Shown: positions 29,691-39,767 of the stretch, piece after piece
Layout of the letters: each line of letters opens with the position of its first letter
Numbering within the stretch: position 1 is the stretch's first letter
Source: Gracilaria caudata
Lineage: Eukaryota > Rhodophyta > Florideophyceae > Gracilariales > Gracilariaceae
NCBI GenBank assembly: GCA_030374735.1
Contig: JASCIV010000008.1
Coordinates: 24,727 to 88,726 of the forward strand
Length of the DNA: 64,000 nt
Reading direction: 5' to 3'
Notes under the pieces: model-generated
What the model was told of the DNA's origin: nothing
The model's database searches: none
The model's input: only the letters and a program-made list of their open reading frames with translations
Made by a program: the position numbers and the translations under genes

Positions 29691-31065
29691 GCATAGTATA
29701 GAAACAGAGAAATGTTTACAAGGGTAGACACTTTGGCAACGTGAACGGAGCATGTGTGATAATGTCAGGATGGGTTATTTAAGTGGTTAGAAAGGGAGAA
29801 CAGATGGTTTGACAAGACATTATATGTAAACCGTCACGAGACAGATGAAGATATAAAGACTATACAAACTTAGTTTGTCAGACAGCTGCTGTTGTTCAAG
29901 GCTGAAGTTAATCGTTGCTCGCAGCCCAACAAGCTGCACAGTTCAAAATAGCTCCGCCAAGTAAGATTTGAAATCAAAGGATTGAGGAAAGTATCCTTGT
30001 ACTCAGCTAACAGCATTGTTGCATTGGGGATACAAGGAGGCTACTATGACCACCACGAGACGTCATTCATCCGCGAAGGTCACGCTGGTGACAGGTTTAT
30101 AAACTTTTGCCCTAAATCTGATGTAGCAGATCATCTGCAATGATTGCTCCCGCAGGACATAATACGAACTTAGCCGGGTATTTTGTACATAATTTCTTAT
30201 GTACAAGGGTAGATACCTGCAACGTTACCCAACTGTAGTTCGTAACACATTCTATGATACCCTTGCAGCTTTCTCGTGTTAGTGCCCAAAGGCGTGGTGC
30301 AGAACTGGCTTCGGCGTACGAGAACTTGTTCTTGCGTCTAGAAACCACCCCCCAAAAACTTATAGCATCAGCCGTCAATCGAGGCCCTACCGCGACGCCC
30401 GGGCTCTCAACGTGAGGGCGCCGCGCACAAAATAAACACACGTTCTTTATTTTGGACAACAGCCTCTAATTACTAAGCTGTAGTAGAACTTTAAACAAAG
30501 TTCACTCTCTCGTGTTATAAGGATAGCACTAAGACATGAAGAGGGCTATGAGGGATACCTTCGTACCGATGGTACTATACGGATATGTGATCTCTCCAGC
30601 TTGCGAGCAAGCACAGTTTCGAACACAGTTTCATCATCATCATGATACGGCTTCCATATGCACGGAGGTATCGGGGAGTGCGGCAAGAGACTTTCGTCGC
30701 TGTCCAGCTAAATACGGCGTTCGAGGGACAAACCCCATTACCGAATACCATACACTGGGATGTAGAGACCTATAGATATCGTTCTCCCTACCTACTATGT
30801 CGGTCAGGAACTCCTGTGTATGTAAATGAATTCTCTTCAACAAACCGCAACAAGGAAGCACTAAGATCTCGATCAGAGTTCAGAGCGATCACCTCTACGA
30901 ATCGATGCTGCTGCAGGTGCCCACACATGCCGTACGATCGCACTGACATCATACTCTTCTCTGAAATCTTCACACCTCTATTCTGCAAGTGTAGAACTCT
31001 TCAGAAAAGCTGCTGTGTCCTCAAAATTGCCAAAGAGTTCTCTGCGAACAAACATGCATCACCCC
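29691..31065. other. Gene-free stretch with LINE fragment between RPA2 and NEMF
   Basis: Both neighbours end here (convergent). No supported gene. It includes a LINE 3'-end copy at 30443-30512 and a TACCTTCGTACC palindrome-like motif at about 30556-30576. The remaining open frames start with non-ATG codons and lack motifs. Confidence 0.5.
30443..30512 (-). mobile_element. LINE 3'-terminal fragment, copy A
   Basis: About 70 bp, closely matching the 3' tail of copies B, C and D. On the minus strand it reads through GTTTAAAGTTCTACTACAGC and ends GTTGTCCAAAATAAAGAA. The weak coding trace upstream is decayed. It is recognised only by comparison with the better copy at 62384-62700. Confidence 0.7.
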
Positions 31066-34000
31066 TCACTTCTTCTTCTTTGATATCTTAGAAGTCGCCT
31101 TTAGTGCTTCGGCCAATCCTTTCGCCATTAGCTTCACATTTCCCAACATCATATGAATTCCTTCGCTTTCAGGAGCCAGCCGCATCGCGTCGCGTTCTTT
31201 CTTATATAGAGAAAGATCTTTCTCGGCTTCTTTCAGCATAACAGCTACTGCTGCCCGGTATCCCTTTCCACGCCTTGATGTGCCTGGCATGAGTTTTACT
31301 CGATATCGATAGTTTGAAATCGCGCTATATGGGGCACACACTGGTAAAGCGTAACGAACTGCATCTTCTGCGCGAGGTATGGCTGTCAAAGTGTCTAAAA
31401 TATGACAACACTCCGATTCCAGCCTTTGGAGTTCTTGCAGACCTTCTAGATCAGACATTCGGAGACTCTCCTGCTTTTCTGGTCGTCTCCGACGAAGTGG
31501 TTTCTTATCCTCCTGAGAGGCGTCTTGTTCGACCTTTTCTTCATCTGAAACGGGGTCCCCGCTTTCATCAGGGTTCTCTTCAACTGTCGGTTCCAGTTCT
31601 TTCACGGGTTTCGAACCAAGAAGAGCAAGAGCAATAGTTCGTTCTTCTTCATCTTGATCCATATACTTCCTCCTCATTTTCTTCAGTTTGTGCTTCCTCC
31701 CACGAGGTAGGGGAGTGGGACCTTTACTGCCTGACGTATTGGAGGAACTTGTTGCTTTTTTCTTTCTTTGGGCAGCTTGTTGATTCTGTGGTTCTGACAT
31801 CGAGTCCTCCGGCGCTGGCGCTGCAGGATTGCCACCTTTCTTTTTAAGCTTTCTTTCCTTAGCAGAAAGGTACCTCTTCGTGGACCGTGGTTGTAATTCA
31901 GGTTCCGGTTCGGGTGCATGTTCCTCGTGGTTTTCTGACTTGGGTTGCAGGTTTTGCTCAAGCTTCAAACCTTTCAGTTCGGCTGATATCGATAACTTTT
32001 CGCTGTTCGGTTCAGCTCCATCATCAGATATGCGTAGCTTAGGTTGTACGTCTTCTGCTCCTTCCTCAATATCCTTTACCGTTTGCGCACCGGGACTACT
32101 TGAGCTTGTTGCATTCGTCACAACGGAAGGGTGCGGCTGCCCTCGAGGTTCAGGTTCATCTCTTTTCAAACGGTCTTCTCCATCGTTCTTTTCCAAGGTA
32201 CGGATACAACGCTCTCCCTTGTGATACTCAACGCAGGATTCTTCAATTCTGAAGACGAAAGCAATTCCCATAACTAACTGATTAGGATTCAGAAAATTTT
32301 TCCTTCCTCTAATAAAGAAGCTGCCACTGGGAAGGTATTCTCCAGACGGAGTTGACTTTGATACCTGGCTTGCTCGAACCCACCACGCCGAAGTAATGAA
32401 CTTACCGTCCCATGCCGCGGATCGACACATGGCAAACGTTCCAGCTTGTTCGAGAGTAACTTGCGGGATTTCGTCATAAGAATTAGACCCTCGCTGTCTG
32501 AGGTTCTTTACAACCACACTGGAGGCGCCATCTACGTCGGCGTTCACATACACGTCAGCTGGACCCATGTACCTCTTTACCAACAATTCATTCTGTTGAG
32601 GGTCTCTTCCAGCAACAACGAGATAGTTTTCAGAGCTTATAAACCAGTAGAACTTTTCCAACCAAAGCGGAACTCGTCTCGCCTTAATTGATGCGACAAC
32701 TGCTTCTTGCTCCAGCTTCTGAGCTTCGCTTGCGGCCTTCTTCGACGCAGCTTTTATGGTCTTGTCTGTTACTTCAACAGCTTTTTCCTTTTTTGCAGCA
32801 GCGGTCTTCTGTTGCTCATAATGGCGGCGGGCGTTTGCATGTGCACCAAGCCCGAGATCAACCGGAACGATCATACTCTTCACAATGCTTTGTTGTTGTT
32901 CTTCTTCGTTCTCGCCGTCTCCCTCATAGGTTCTGTCATCATTAAATTCTTCATCTTCATCTCCGTCACCATGGCCGGATTCTTCGGCTTCCACCTCATA
33001 TTCAAGCTTCAAGGTTATCTGATTCTTCTCCAGCTGTAGAGAATGCATTATTCCCGCGATAGGATTACCGTTCTTCTTCTCGTCCTGAACCATTTTCTCG
33101 AGACCTTGCCATGTAACAGAAGCCGCGAGTGCGCTGTTAATTACCTTTATGGCAGCGTCAACTTCAACAATATTTGCTTCAATGGCTCTTGCGCGCTCCC
33201 CAGACATTTCTTTGGCGTTTTCAAACATTTTGACCTGGCCCTCTAACCCTGATGCTAGCTTATCGACCTTTTTGAAGGTGAGCGCTTCTCGTTTCGCTTG
33301 AGTGTTTTCGGCTCTCTGGGACTCGATTCTTGAGAAATACTCGTCAACAGCTTCATCAAATGTAGAGAATTCCTTAAAAGGCCTATTCTGATACTGATTA
33401 AAGAGAAACGGAGTGAAGTCTGCGTAGGTTTCTTTTGTGCTCCCGTCTTTCTCTGGTGCGTTCAAAATCACGAAACCCTTCACAGAACCGCTGCTCATTT
33501 GTTCGGACAAGGTGTTCTCCAGTTCTTCAAAAGATTCATAAACAGATTCAGCGCCCTTCTCATTAAGATCCCTCAAAGGAACCTCTGGATCAAAGCCCGC
33601 AGCTATAAGGGAGTGCTCTAGAAAAGAAGGCTCTATTGCTAGCTCGTAAGCAAGAGCTCGCCGAGCAATACTCAAGGCTTGCATTTTCTTCTTTGCGTGT
33701 CTCCCTTGTGCTTTTCGTACTTCCTCTTCGTCCGGGATGGCAGCCACAGCACGCTCTACAGCTGCATCGAAGTCAGCCTTGCATATAATAGTCCGTTTTC
33801 GAGCTTTCTCTGCAGGATATCTTTCGTGCACCGCCACAATACCATCATCCCCATCTCCCTTAGTTCGATCAACCCGTAGCAACGTCAGAATCGTGTAGTC
33901 GGCGTCCGTTAAAATGACGTTTCCGCCCGAGAACGCTTCTACGATTAAGTGGGCCGCAATGGCACCTTCGCCAGAAAACGCAAGGTCCATGATTCGATCG

Positions 34001-34377
34001 CCACCATCTCCAAGCTGCACGACTGATTCAAGTCGCCTTCCGCGAATGTGCTTCCTGAGCTTCAGACAGAATCCTGAAGGCACGTCCTTCTCTCTGTCGA
34101 ACTGTGTCATGTGCATTCGGGCTCCGGATTCTAGAAGTAATAAACGTTTCTCCCATGAATGAGATACGGATGTGGATGGCATGTTCTGCCCTTGTACAAC
34201 TTCAACGTTTTCTGAAGGCATCGGTTGGTTTCGTGACGGTGGAACTGACAACTTTAGTATGTAAGTCCTGCCATTCTGAGCGTCGTAAACGTTTAACACG
34301 CGAGAACCTTGCAGAGTCTTTTGCAGGATTGAGGTCTCGACTCGAAGGTCCAGAAGACCCATTCTTGTCTTTCCCAT
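31066..34377 (-). CDS. NEMF: NEMF/Rqc2 ribosome quality-control protein
   Basis: Binds 60S subunits carrying stalled peptidyl-tRNA, recruits Listerin and, in fungi and animals, adds C-terminal Ala/Thr tails. ATG 34377 is the start; the frame is intronless (1103 aa). The NFACT-N domain begins with TRMGLLDLRVETSILQKTLQ and includes LRKHIRGRRLESVVQLGDGG, then DRIMDL, where the D-R pair needed for CAT-tailing is conserved. The long coiled coil spans about 380-560. The NFACT-R region (about 565-690) has FYWFISSENYLVVAGRDPQQ and GSFFIRGRKNFLNP. A low-complexity acidic and basic segment follows, then the NFACT-C domain (about 990-1075, CAPYSAISNYRYRVKLMPG). It ends with a lysine-rich tail. Confidence 0.94.
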   Translation of the reverse strand: MGKTRMGLLDLRVETSILQKTLQGSRVLNVYDAQNGRTYILKLSVPPSRNQPMPSENVEVVQGQNMPSTSVSHSWEKRLLLLESGARMHMTQFDREKDVPSGFCLKLRKHIRGRRLESVVQLGDGGDRIMDLAFSGEGAIAAHLIVEAFSGGNVILTDADYTILTLLRVDRTKGDGDDGIVAVHERYPAEKARKRTIICKADFDAAVERAVAAIPDEEEVRKAQGRHAKKKMQALSIARRALAYELAIEPSFLEHSLIAAGFDPEVPLRDLNEKGAESVYESFEELENTLSEQMSSGSVKGFVILNAPEKDGSTKETYADFTPFLFNQYQNRPFKEFSTFDEAVDEYFSRIESQRAENTQAKREALTFKKVDKLASGLEGQVKMFENAKEMSGERARAIEANIVEVDAAIKVINSALAASVTWQGLEKMVQDEKKNGNPIAGIMHSLQLEKNQITLKLEYEVEAEESGHGDGDEDEEFNDDRTYEGDGENEEEQQQSIVKSMIVPVDLGLGAHANARRHYEQQKTAAAKKEKAVEVTDKTIKAASKKAASEAQKLEQEAVVASIKARRVPLWLEKFYWFISSENYLVVAGRDPQQNELLVKRYMGPADVYVNADVDGASSVVVKNLRQRGSNSYDEIPQVTLEQAGTFAMCRSAAWDGKFITSAWWVRASQVSKSTPSGEYLPSGSFFIRGRKNFLNPNQLVMGIAFVFRIEESCVEYHKGERCIRTLEKNDGEDRLKRDEPEPRGQPHPSVVTNATSSSSPGAQTVKDIEEGAEDVQPKLRISDDGAEPNSEKLSISAELKGLKLEQNLQPKSENHEEHAPEPEPELQPRSTKRYLSAKERKLKKKGGNPAAPAPEDSMSEPQNQQAAQRKKKATSSSNTSGSKGPTPLPRGRKHKLKKMRRKYMDQDEEERTIALALLGSKPVKELEPTVEENPDESGDPVSDEEKVEQDASQEDKKPLRRRRPEKQESLRMSDLEGLQELQRLESECCHILDTLTAIPRAEDAVRYALPVCAPYSAISNYRYRVKLMPGTSRRGKGYRAAVAVMLKEAEKDLSLYKKERDAMRLAPESEGIHMMLGNVKLMAKGLAEALKATSKISKKKK

Positions 34378-34683
34378 GATTCAAGTACAGGCTTGAGCTA
34401 CCTCGCTTCCCCACGGGACCCAACGAAGCTTGTAACACTTTAGAAGGTAATAGGTAATAGAACCAAGCTGCAGAAACCCAGAACGTCGCCGATCTCCAGA
34501 TGGATGAGAACACGAGATTCAATCCTCTGAGCTCCGTTAATCAGACCCAGCTTGCGAGATGACGGAGAGGAAGGCACTTTCGAATTGGAGGTTGTCCGCT
34601 TTAATACAAACTCCGAAGTTGAGCATTTGAGGCCGGGGCTTTAGCAGCAAACCTGCAACGCTTGAGACAAGCTACAAAAAAAT

Positions 34684-35043
34684 GAGCATGGCCACCCATG
34701 CCCCAATTCAATTCAACAGTGTAAGAGCGCTGACGCCACGGTAGCGACGTGCAGGAGTATCATTGGGGAACGCCGCTTCGAGCCGAAAGTAGCCGTCAGA
34801 TATAATAGTAGTCGTTGATTGGTAGATAGCGCGACGCCCAAAAAATTGCCAGATTTTTGCTTGCGTTGGAATTGGATTGAAACGANNNNNNNNNNGGTTC
34901 CAATCCAAGTCCAAATGGTGGCCGCCAAAATAATTTTTTTTCTATAGTTGGCCGAGCCAATCAGGCCGCAATTTTTTCTTACGGCAACAAGGCGTCAGTG
35001 AACTGGATTGGAACGAGGCTTTGGATACCCAGTGGCCATGCTC
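34684..35043 (+). mobile_element. TIR element (MITE-like), copy 1, containing assembly gap
   Basis: Begins GAGCATGGCCACCCATGCCC and ends AGTGGCCATGCTC, so the outer 10 or so bases form terminal inverted repeats. No transposase is encoded. It is about 85-90% similar by eye to copy 2 in reverse orientation. Relative to copy 2 it carries an extra segment of about 60 bp (roughly 34740-34800, with GTAGCGACGTGCAGGAGT), and the 10 Ns replace a segment that is present in copy 2. Confidence 0.8.
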
Positions 35044-35126
35044 TTACACTGTTGAATTGAATTGGGCATGGGTGGCCATGCTCTTACGCTCTTGAATTGA
35101 ATTGGGGCATGGGTGGCCATGCTCTT
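35044..35126. repeat. Two tandem copies of the TIR-element end (about 40 bp each)
   Basis: Two units of the form TTACACTGTTGAATTGAATT followed by GGGCATGGGTGGCCATGCTC, the reverse complement of the left end of copy 1. They lie directly after copy 1 and suggest repeated end insertion, slippage or aberrant transposition. Confidence 0.75.
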
Positions 35127-35135
35127 TAAGTCTTA

Positions 35136-35485
35136 GAGCATGGTCACTGGGGATCCAAAGCCTCGTTCCAATCCAGTTCACTGACGCCTTGTTGCCGTAA
35201 GACAAAATTGTGGCCTGATTGGCTCGGCCAACTATAGAAAAAAAATTATTTTGGCGGCCACCATTTGGACTTGGATTGGAACAACCCTTTTTGCGGTCCA
35301 ATTTCGTCGAATTTGAACCGCAATTTGCCTCGTTTCAATCCAAATCCAACGCAAGCAAAAATCTGGCAATTTTTTGGGCGTCGCGCTATCTACCAATCAA
35401 CGACTACTATTATATTATTATGTCGCTCCGTGGCGTCAGCGCTCTTACACTGTTGAATTAAATTGGGGCATGGGTGGCCATGCTC
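35136..35485 (-). mobile_element. TIR element (MITE-like), copy 2, inverted
   Basis: 350 bp, inverted relative to copy 1, running from GAGCATGGTCACTGGGGATC to GGGTGGCCATGCTC. It is flanked by TTA on the left and TAA on the right, which would fit a TWA target but is not an exact duplication. It includes the segment missing from copy 1 at the gap. No coding capacity. Confidence 0.8.
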
Positions 35486-35567
35486 TAAGAGCGCTGACGC
35501 CACGGTAGCGACGTGCAGGAGTATTATTGGGGAACGCGGATTCGAGCCGAAAGTAGCCGTCAAATTG
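35486..35567 (+). mobile_element. Partial third copy of the TIR element
   Basis: Starts TAAGAGCGCTGACGCCACGG and matches copy 1 from about 34722 to 34800, including the extra 60-bp segment absent from copy 2. It is abruptly lost after AGTAGCCGTCA. Confidence 0.7.
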
Positions 35568-36008
35568 GATATCGTCATAGTTGCCTTTCTTTCCCATAGT
35601 ATGTGCATCTTGCCCATGGCGTCGTGCACACCCAAAGCAGGCTAAAAAGCCCAGTTTTACCCCCAGGCACAGTGTGAACATAAACCGCGTTTTTGGGGAG
35701 TTGTTTCAATTGTTTAGTGTTAAACCAGGCTAAATGAAAAGCCCTTCTTTTCTGCATCGGATGGACCCAAAAAGTTCTGAAGACGTGAAAGATCGACGTC
35801 GTAGACAACCTGCAAAAGAGCCCGAGTAGAGCCGGCTCTACGAGGGAGGCTAGAAGTTCAAAACATTGGCAAAAACCACAAAATATGAAACCCACATTAT
35901 GTGCAAATATCCACTTTACGTGCAGCCACGTTACTAACCCCGCTACCCTGGTAGGTAGACAAGTCGACACTACGGATAAGATTTGTCATCGATTATTACA
36001 GCTTTGAA

Positions 36009-36600
36009 ATGGCTCCTAGGTTTGTGTACCCAAATTTGCCGAAAAGCGACATCTCCCATACACAGCAAGAGCTCGGAAAGCGATTCAAACGCGCCAAACG
36101 TTTGATGGTGGTTTGTTTTCGTGAACGTTATCCGCTTTTTGCCCTGACAGTAGTGTCCATGCTTCTGCTGTGGCTTGCCTCATACAGAACAACGTTCAGG
36201 AACAATCCACCTCTTCCCGTCCTTCACTCTACCATTGAAACTTTTGCTTTGCGCCCGAGACGCAGCGGAAGCTTGATCTGGTCATTCAAAGCTACGAACA
36301 CATCGAACTACTGCTCCCGTCTCTGCTGGAGGCAATATGGCATCCAGATAACGTTTAGGCCATTCATATCGACGAATGCGTTCGAACGCACACCTCCGCA
36401 ACTGATGAAAGCAGTACATCGCATACTGCACAACGCAACTACTCTTCAAATATTCTTCATACGTGACGTATCTCGGTATCACTACTGTTCTCAACACCCT
36501 CGAGGCCATTACGTTCTTATTTGATCTAGACGATAAATGAGATTACTTCATCAACCTCCGTGCGTTATTGCCAATAATTATTGGGTGTCAGAGCAGGTAG
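36009..36600 (+). pseudogene. Decayed GT14-like (core-2/I-branching type) glycosyltransferase, 5' part
   Basis: An ATG frame opens at 36009 with a membrane anchor (LFALTVVSMLLLWLASY) and continues to about 36260. The conserved catalytic start then appears in another frame (from 36269): LDLVIQSYEHIELLLPSLLE, AIWHPDNV, TAG, AIHIDE, where relatives have Tyr at the stop. The next block returns to the first frame (IFFIRDVSRY), and the third block, GITTVLNTLEAITFLFDLDD, is in the remaining frame (from 36475), meeting TGA at 36538-36540 where relatives have Trp before DYFINL. So there are at least two or three frameshifts and two nonsense changes, and the 3' half of the gene is absent. It is a recent, still legible pseudogene. 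The original enzyme was probably a Golgi glycosyltransferase. Confidence 0.8.
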
Positions 36601-36909
36601 AAGCCAATTCCGAAGTCTCCGACCTCGTGTAACACAACTCGTGTTGGGAACTTCACAGTTCAAAGATCAAGATGCGGCAATCACCTTTTCACTGCCTGCA
36701 AACTCATGGTACTGTTCGTAGTCCGTCATCATATAGAACCGCAAACGTAAGAAGGCCAAGTAACAGAACGCCAAGAAAAACGGTTTACCCAAGAGTTGCT
36801 CGTACAAATTAAAGGGAAATCCAGCAGTGGTTAAATCTCTTATGATAAGAGTCTTATCCTACTGTTCTATAACGCAAAGATTGATGTTCACTCAAATGGA
36901 TAATGTTGC

Positions 36910-39258
36910 TCACTGGTGATGCGTATGGCGATGCTTACTGTGAGAACGAAGCCAGTCACTGTCATCTTGGTTCGTCTTTTCGGTCAATGGTCCCAAACTT
37001 CGTCTATGACTTCTGTCTTTCGATTTCTTGGAAGACTTATGATACTGCGGGCCACTGTACATGCTAGGGGCTGGATAGGGCTCTTCATCAGTAGATTGAC
37101 TATGCACTGGCGTGCTTTCTGAACCTGCGTATTCATGGCTTTCGACTTCAGACTCGGAATCATCGCCGTCATCGCCATCATCATCATCATCAGCGTTCTC
37201 ATGAGCAATGTGATACTCTTCGGGCTGTGCGCGTGTTCCTCTTCTGGTTCGATACATATCAACGGTTTGACGAATTGAATGAGCCAAACTATTTACGGTG
37301 GCAAAGGTGATATCATCCCGACCAACACCTAGCTTGTCGTGAAGGAAATAGGCATCCGGCAGTTTCTGGTTGTCAATGGCAAATTCAAATGAGAACGGAC
37401 CCAGCATCAGACACCACGGGGAGTGATCTGAGAGACGTGTAAGACTCCTGACCAGCTTGTAGTATGCAATGGGAATGGCCCTATGCACATCTGGTATGAT
37501 TCTATCACGCATTAGATGATAGAATTGTAACGCAGCTGACATGAGCATGCTGCACATGGAGAGGAATATCTTGAGAGTTGTCGCACTCGCCCACCCAATT
37601 CGTTGCAGAAGCTCCCGAACTCTCTCGTCCCTATTTAGAATTCGAACAAAAGCTGCTAGAGCTCGACGAATGTAAGTAACACTTCCCCAGAATGCAATCA
37701 CATGAGCGATGAACCTCTTGAAGTAAGGTGCTAGCTGAGAGAAACGTTTGCTAATGATCTTGGCTATTAGTCTCACATCGTCCTTCCAGAATCGTTCCCA
37801 GATATGTGCCATCGCATCGGCAACATTACGGGACAAACGTCGAGGCCTATAAGAAAACATTGGTGGCGGACCAACTGAGGTTTCTGCATCGCTGCGGGTA
37901 GTTTTCTGTTGTTGGTACTGCTTGTTCGCGTACTCAACCTGACGCGTATTGAGTGCATTGCCAGACGATTTATAGGTCTGTTCTCCAAGAACCTGCTGTT
38001 GATGGTCATAATGGCGGGACCCTTCTTCTTCTTCCTCTTCTTGTTCTTCTTCTTCCACTTCGTCTTCTTCGCCAAAGTGATAAGTGTGAGGCTCATCAAA
38101 CTCTTCACCTTCACTTTCATCATAATGATGATCATGGTGGCTGGTATGGTCATCTCGCAGCTGCTGTGTTTGGTGAACATGGTCGGTAGGTGATTGAGGT
38201 ACAGCCCGATATGGTTCGGAGACTTTTCGGTCTAGATTGCGCAGCCTGGCCTTAATCTGAGACTGTGCGCTTACAGGTTGGAGCGAATGAATCTCCTTCT
38301 CAATCACATCAGCCACATTGTCAAAGGTGTCCGGTATATCTGACGAAGTAGTGTGTTGAAGCTGTTCGGACGCCGGTTCTTGTTCCTGACGCTTCGCATG
38401 TTGAATATCGCGGAGCAGATGTGAAGGCTGTTCTTGCGAGACAAGGTCATCACGACGTTTGTGACCGTGATGATACTGAGCATAAGAACCTTCTGGCTCA
38501 GGCTCTAATTCTGAGGCAGCTTCAGTGTCACTGTGCTCCACAACGACCTTTGCGCCTTCGAAGGCGGAGAGATCGACGGTATCGGCATACTGATGCAAAA
38601 TCTCAGTATTAGATACAGTCTGAAACTGGCTGGAGCGAATAGAATCGCTCTCATAGACGGAAAGGTCGTTGGGATTCTCCAGCTTGGCAGGTGAGTTGGC
38701 AACGCGAGCGTTGAGATCGTGGTATAAATCTCGCACGACCTGTCGATCTTGCACACGACACTTCCTTGGGTCCGGCCGCGTGTGAGGCGGACGAGCCGGC
38801 GGATTAAAGCGCCTCACGTTGAGAGGCGGCGAATCTGGCGCCGAAACAAGTTCGACGCGCTGCTCCTCAAATAAAGCACGAACGTATCGAAAGGACGATC
38901 GTTTCTTGTTGGCGGCGGGTACGGAGGAGAAGCGAGGATACGCGCAACGAGGCGGCGGGGACGTAGAAGGCGTGCTCGGTAAAGAAGCCAGCGTTGTGCA
39001 ATGAACACGAGAACCGGACGAGCAGATATGCAGTCGCCGCGCAAGCTGCGCCGCTTTGAGGCGAGTGATGCGGCCAAGTCGAAGTGCCGAGGGCCATGAC
39101 GCTCGAGCCGCGTGGTGACCGTTTGGAGATACGGCGAGTGAGCGCCGCGCGCTTGGCTCACGATGGTTGGAGGACGCGCTTAATGGCGCGCGACGAGTGG
39201 CTGGCGAGGTTGGGACGCGTGCGGCGCGCATGTCGCAGGCTGCGTTTTGAACCGTCAT
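36910..39258 (-). CDS. Large low-complexity protein of unknown function
   Basis: I do not recognise a family. The open frame extends to 39570 but begins there with TTG; ATG 39258 gives 782 aa, and a later ATG is possible. The N-terminal part is Arg/Ser/Ala/Pro-rich. The middle is polar with His runs and a strong acidic block (EDEVEEEEQEEEEEEGS). A conserved-looking globular part lies at roughly residues 490-690, with amphipathic and hydrophobic helices (ERFWKDDVRLIAKIISKRF; TTLKIFLSMCSMLMSAALQF, possibly one membrane segment) and the distinctive SPWCLMLGPFSFEFAIDNQK. The C-terminus again is acidic, then His/Ser/Lys-rich. The even coding bias and length argue for a real gene. No function is proposed. 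Confidence 0.6.
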   Translation of the reverse strand: MTVQNAACDMRAARVPTSPATRRAPLSASSNHREPSARRSLAVSPNGHHAARASWPSALRLGRITRLKAAQLARRLHICSSGSRVHCTTLASLPSTPSTSPPPRCAYPRFSSVPAANKKRSSFRYVRALFEEQRVELVSAPDSPPLNVRRFNPPARPPHTRPDPRKCRVQDRQVVRDLYHDLNARVANSPAKLENPNDLSVYESDSIRSSQFQTVSNTEILHQYADTVDLSAFEGAKVVVEHSDTEAASELEPEPEGSYAQYHHGHKRRDDLVSQEQPSHLLRDIQHAKRQEQEPASEQLQHTTSSDIPDTFDNVADVIEKEIHSLQPVSAQSQIKARLRNLDRKVSEPYRAVPQSPTDHVHQTQQLRDDHTSHHDHHYDESEGEEFDEPHTYHFGEEDEVEEEEQEEEEEEGSRHYDHQQQVLGEQTYKSSGNALNTRQVEYANKQYQQQKTTRSDAETSVGPPPMFSYRPRRLSRNVADAMAHIWERFWKDDVRLIAKIISKRFSQLAPYFKRFIAHVIAFWGSVTYIRRALAAFVRILNRDERVRELLQRIGWASATTLKIFLSMCSMLMSAALQFYHLMRDRIIPDVHRAIPIAYYKLVRSLTRLSDHSPWCLMLGPFSFEFAIDNQKLPDAYFLHDKLGVGRDDITFATVNSLAHSIRQTVDMYRTRRGTRAQPEEYHIAHENADDDDDGDDGDDSESEVESHEYAGSESTPVHSQSTDEEPYPAPSMYSGPQYHKSSKKSKDRSHRRSLGPLTEKTNQDDSDWLRSHSKHRHTHHQ

Positions 39259-39737
39259 GGGTGAGACACGGCGCGCGCGTAGTTGCCGTTCGCGAGGCGA
39301 CGCAATGACGGCGGCGGAGCGCGACGCGGCGGAGCGCGCGCGGCTTGTTGGGGGTGGCGATGGCGCATGGATGGTGAGAGCGTGTATACAACCGCATCTG
39401 GACGGGGGCGGGGCTTCGAGACCGCGCGGTCTCGACCTCTTTTGTTGGGCGGGACTCGAGGGAGACTTGTGTGCGCGCGCTTCAAACTCGGAATGGGGAT
39501 GCGAGCTTGAGCTCGAAGAAGGCGGCAAGCGAGTTTTAAAGTTTGAAATTCGAAACTGATCTGCCTGCAATGGAAATCATTGGATGACAAGCACGTACCG
39601 GTTGGACTCCGTGACGTAATTTTAGATTCGAAGCCAACAAACTGCCTATCGTTTGACGTTGCGGAGCGGAACTGCTCTTGAGAGAGTCGAGACGCAACAG
39701 AACAAGTGTTACTGTACTCGAAATTTTCGCCTGTGAT

Positions 39738-39767
39738 GTACCTTTGGTACCGTCGGTACAACGGTAC
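39738..39767. repeat. Cluster of GTAC-containing palindromic motifs
   Basis: Reads GTACCTTTGGTACC, then GTCGGTACAACGGTAC: four GTAC cores in 30 bp. It shares the TACC-TT and ACGGTAC half-sites with motifs at 1566, 6641 and 58888. Confidence 0.5.

Larger units (their letters stand above)
34378..36008. other. Repeat-filled intergenic stretch with assembly gap
   Basis: Mostly occupied by an inverted pair of TIR elements, fragments of the same family and a 10-N gap (34886-34895). Outside them (34378-34683 and about 35570-36008) no gene or other repeat is recognised. Confidence 0.6.

Noticed and set aside
30112..30459. 115-codon minus-strand frame with several cysteines
   Set aside because: It starts at TTG inside the LINE 3' tail and shows no conserved motif.
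34708..34928. Open frames across the N gap
   Set aside because: They are frames inside TIR elements that also occur in the non-coding inverted copy. The Ns add unknown residues.
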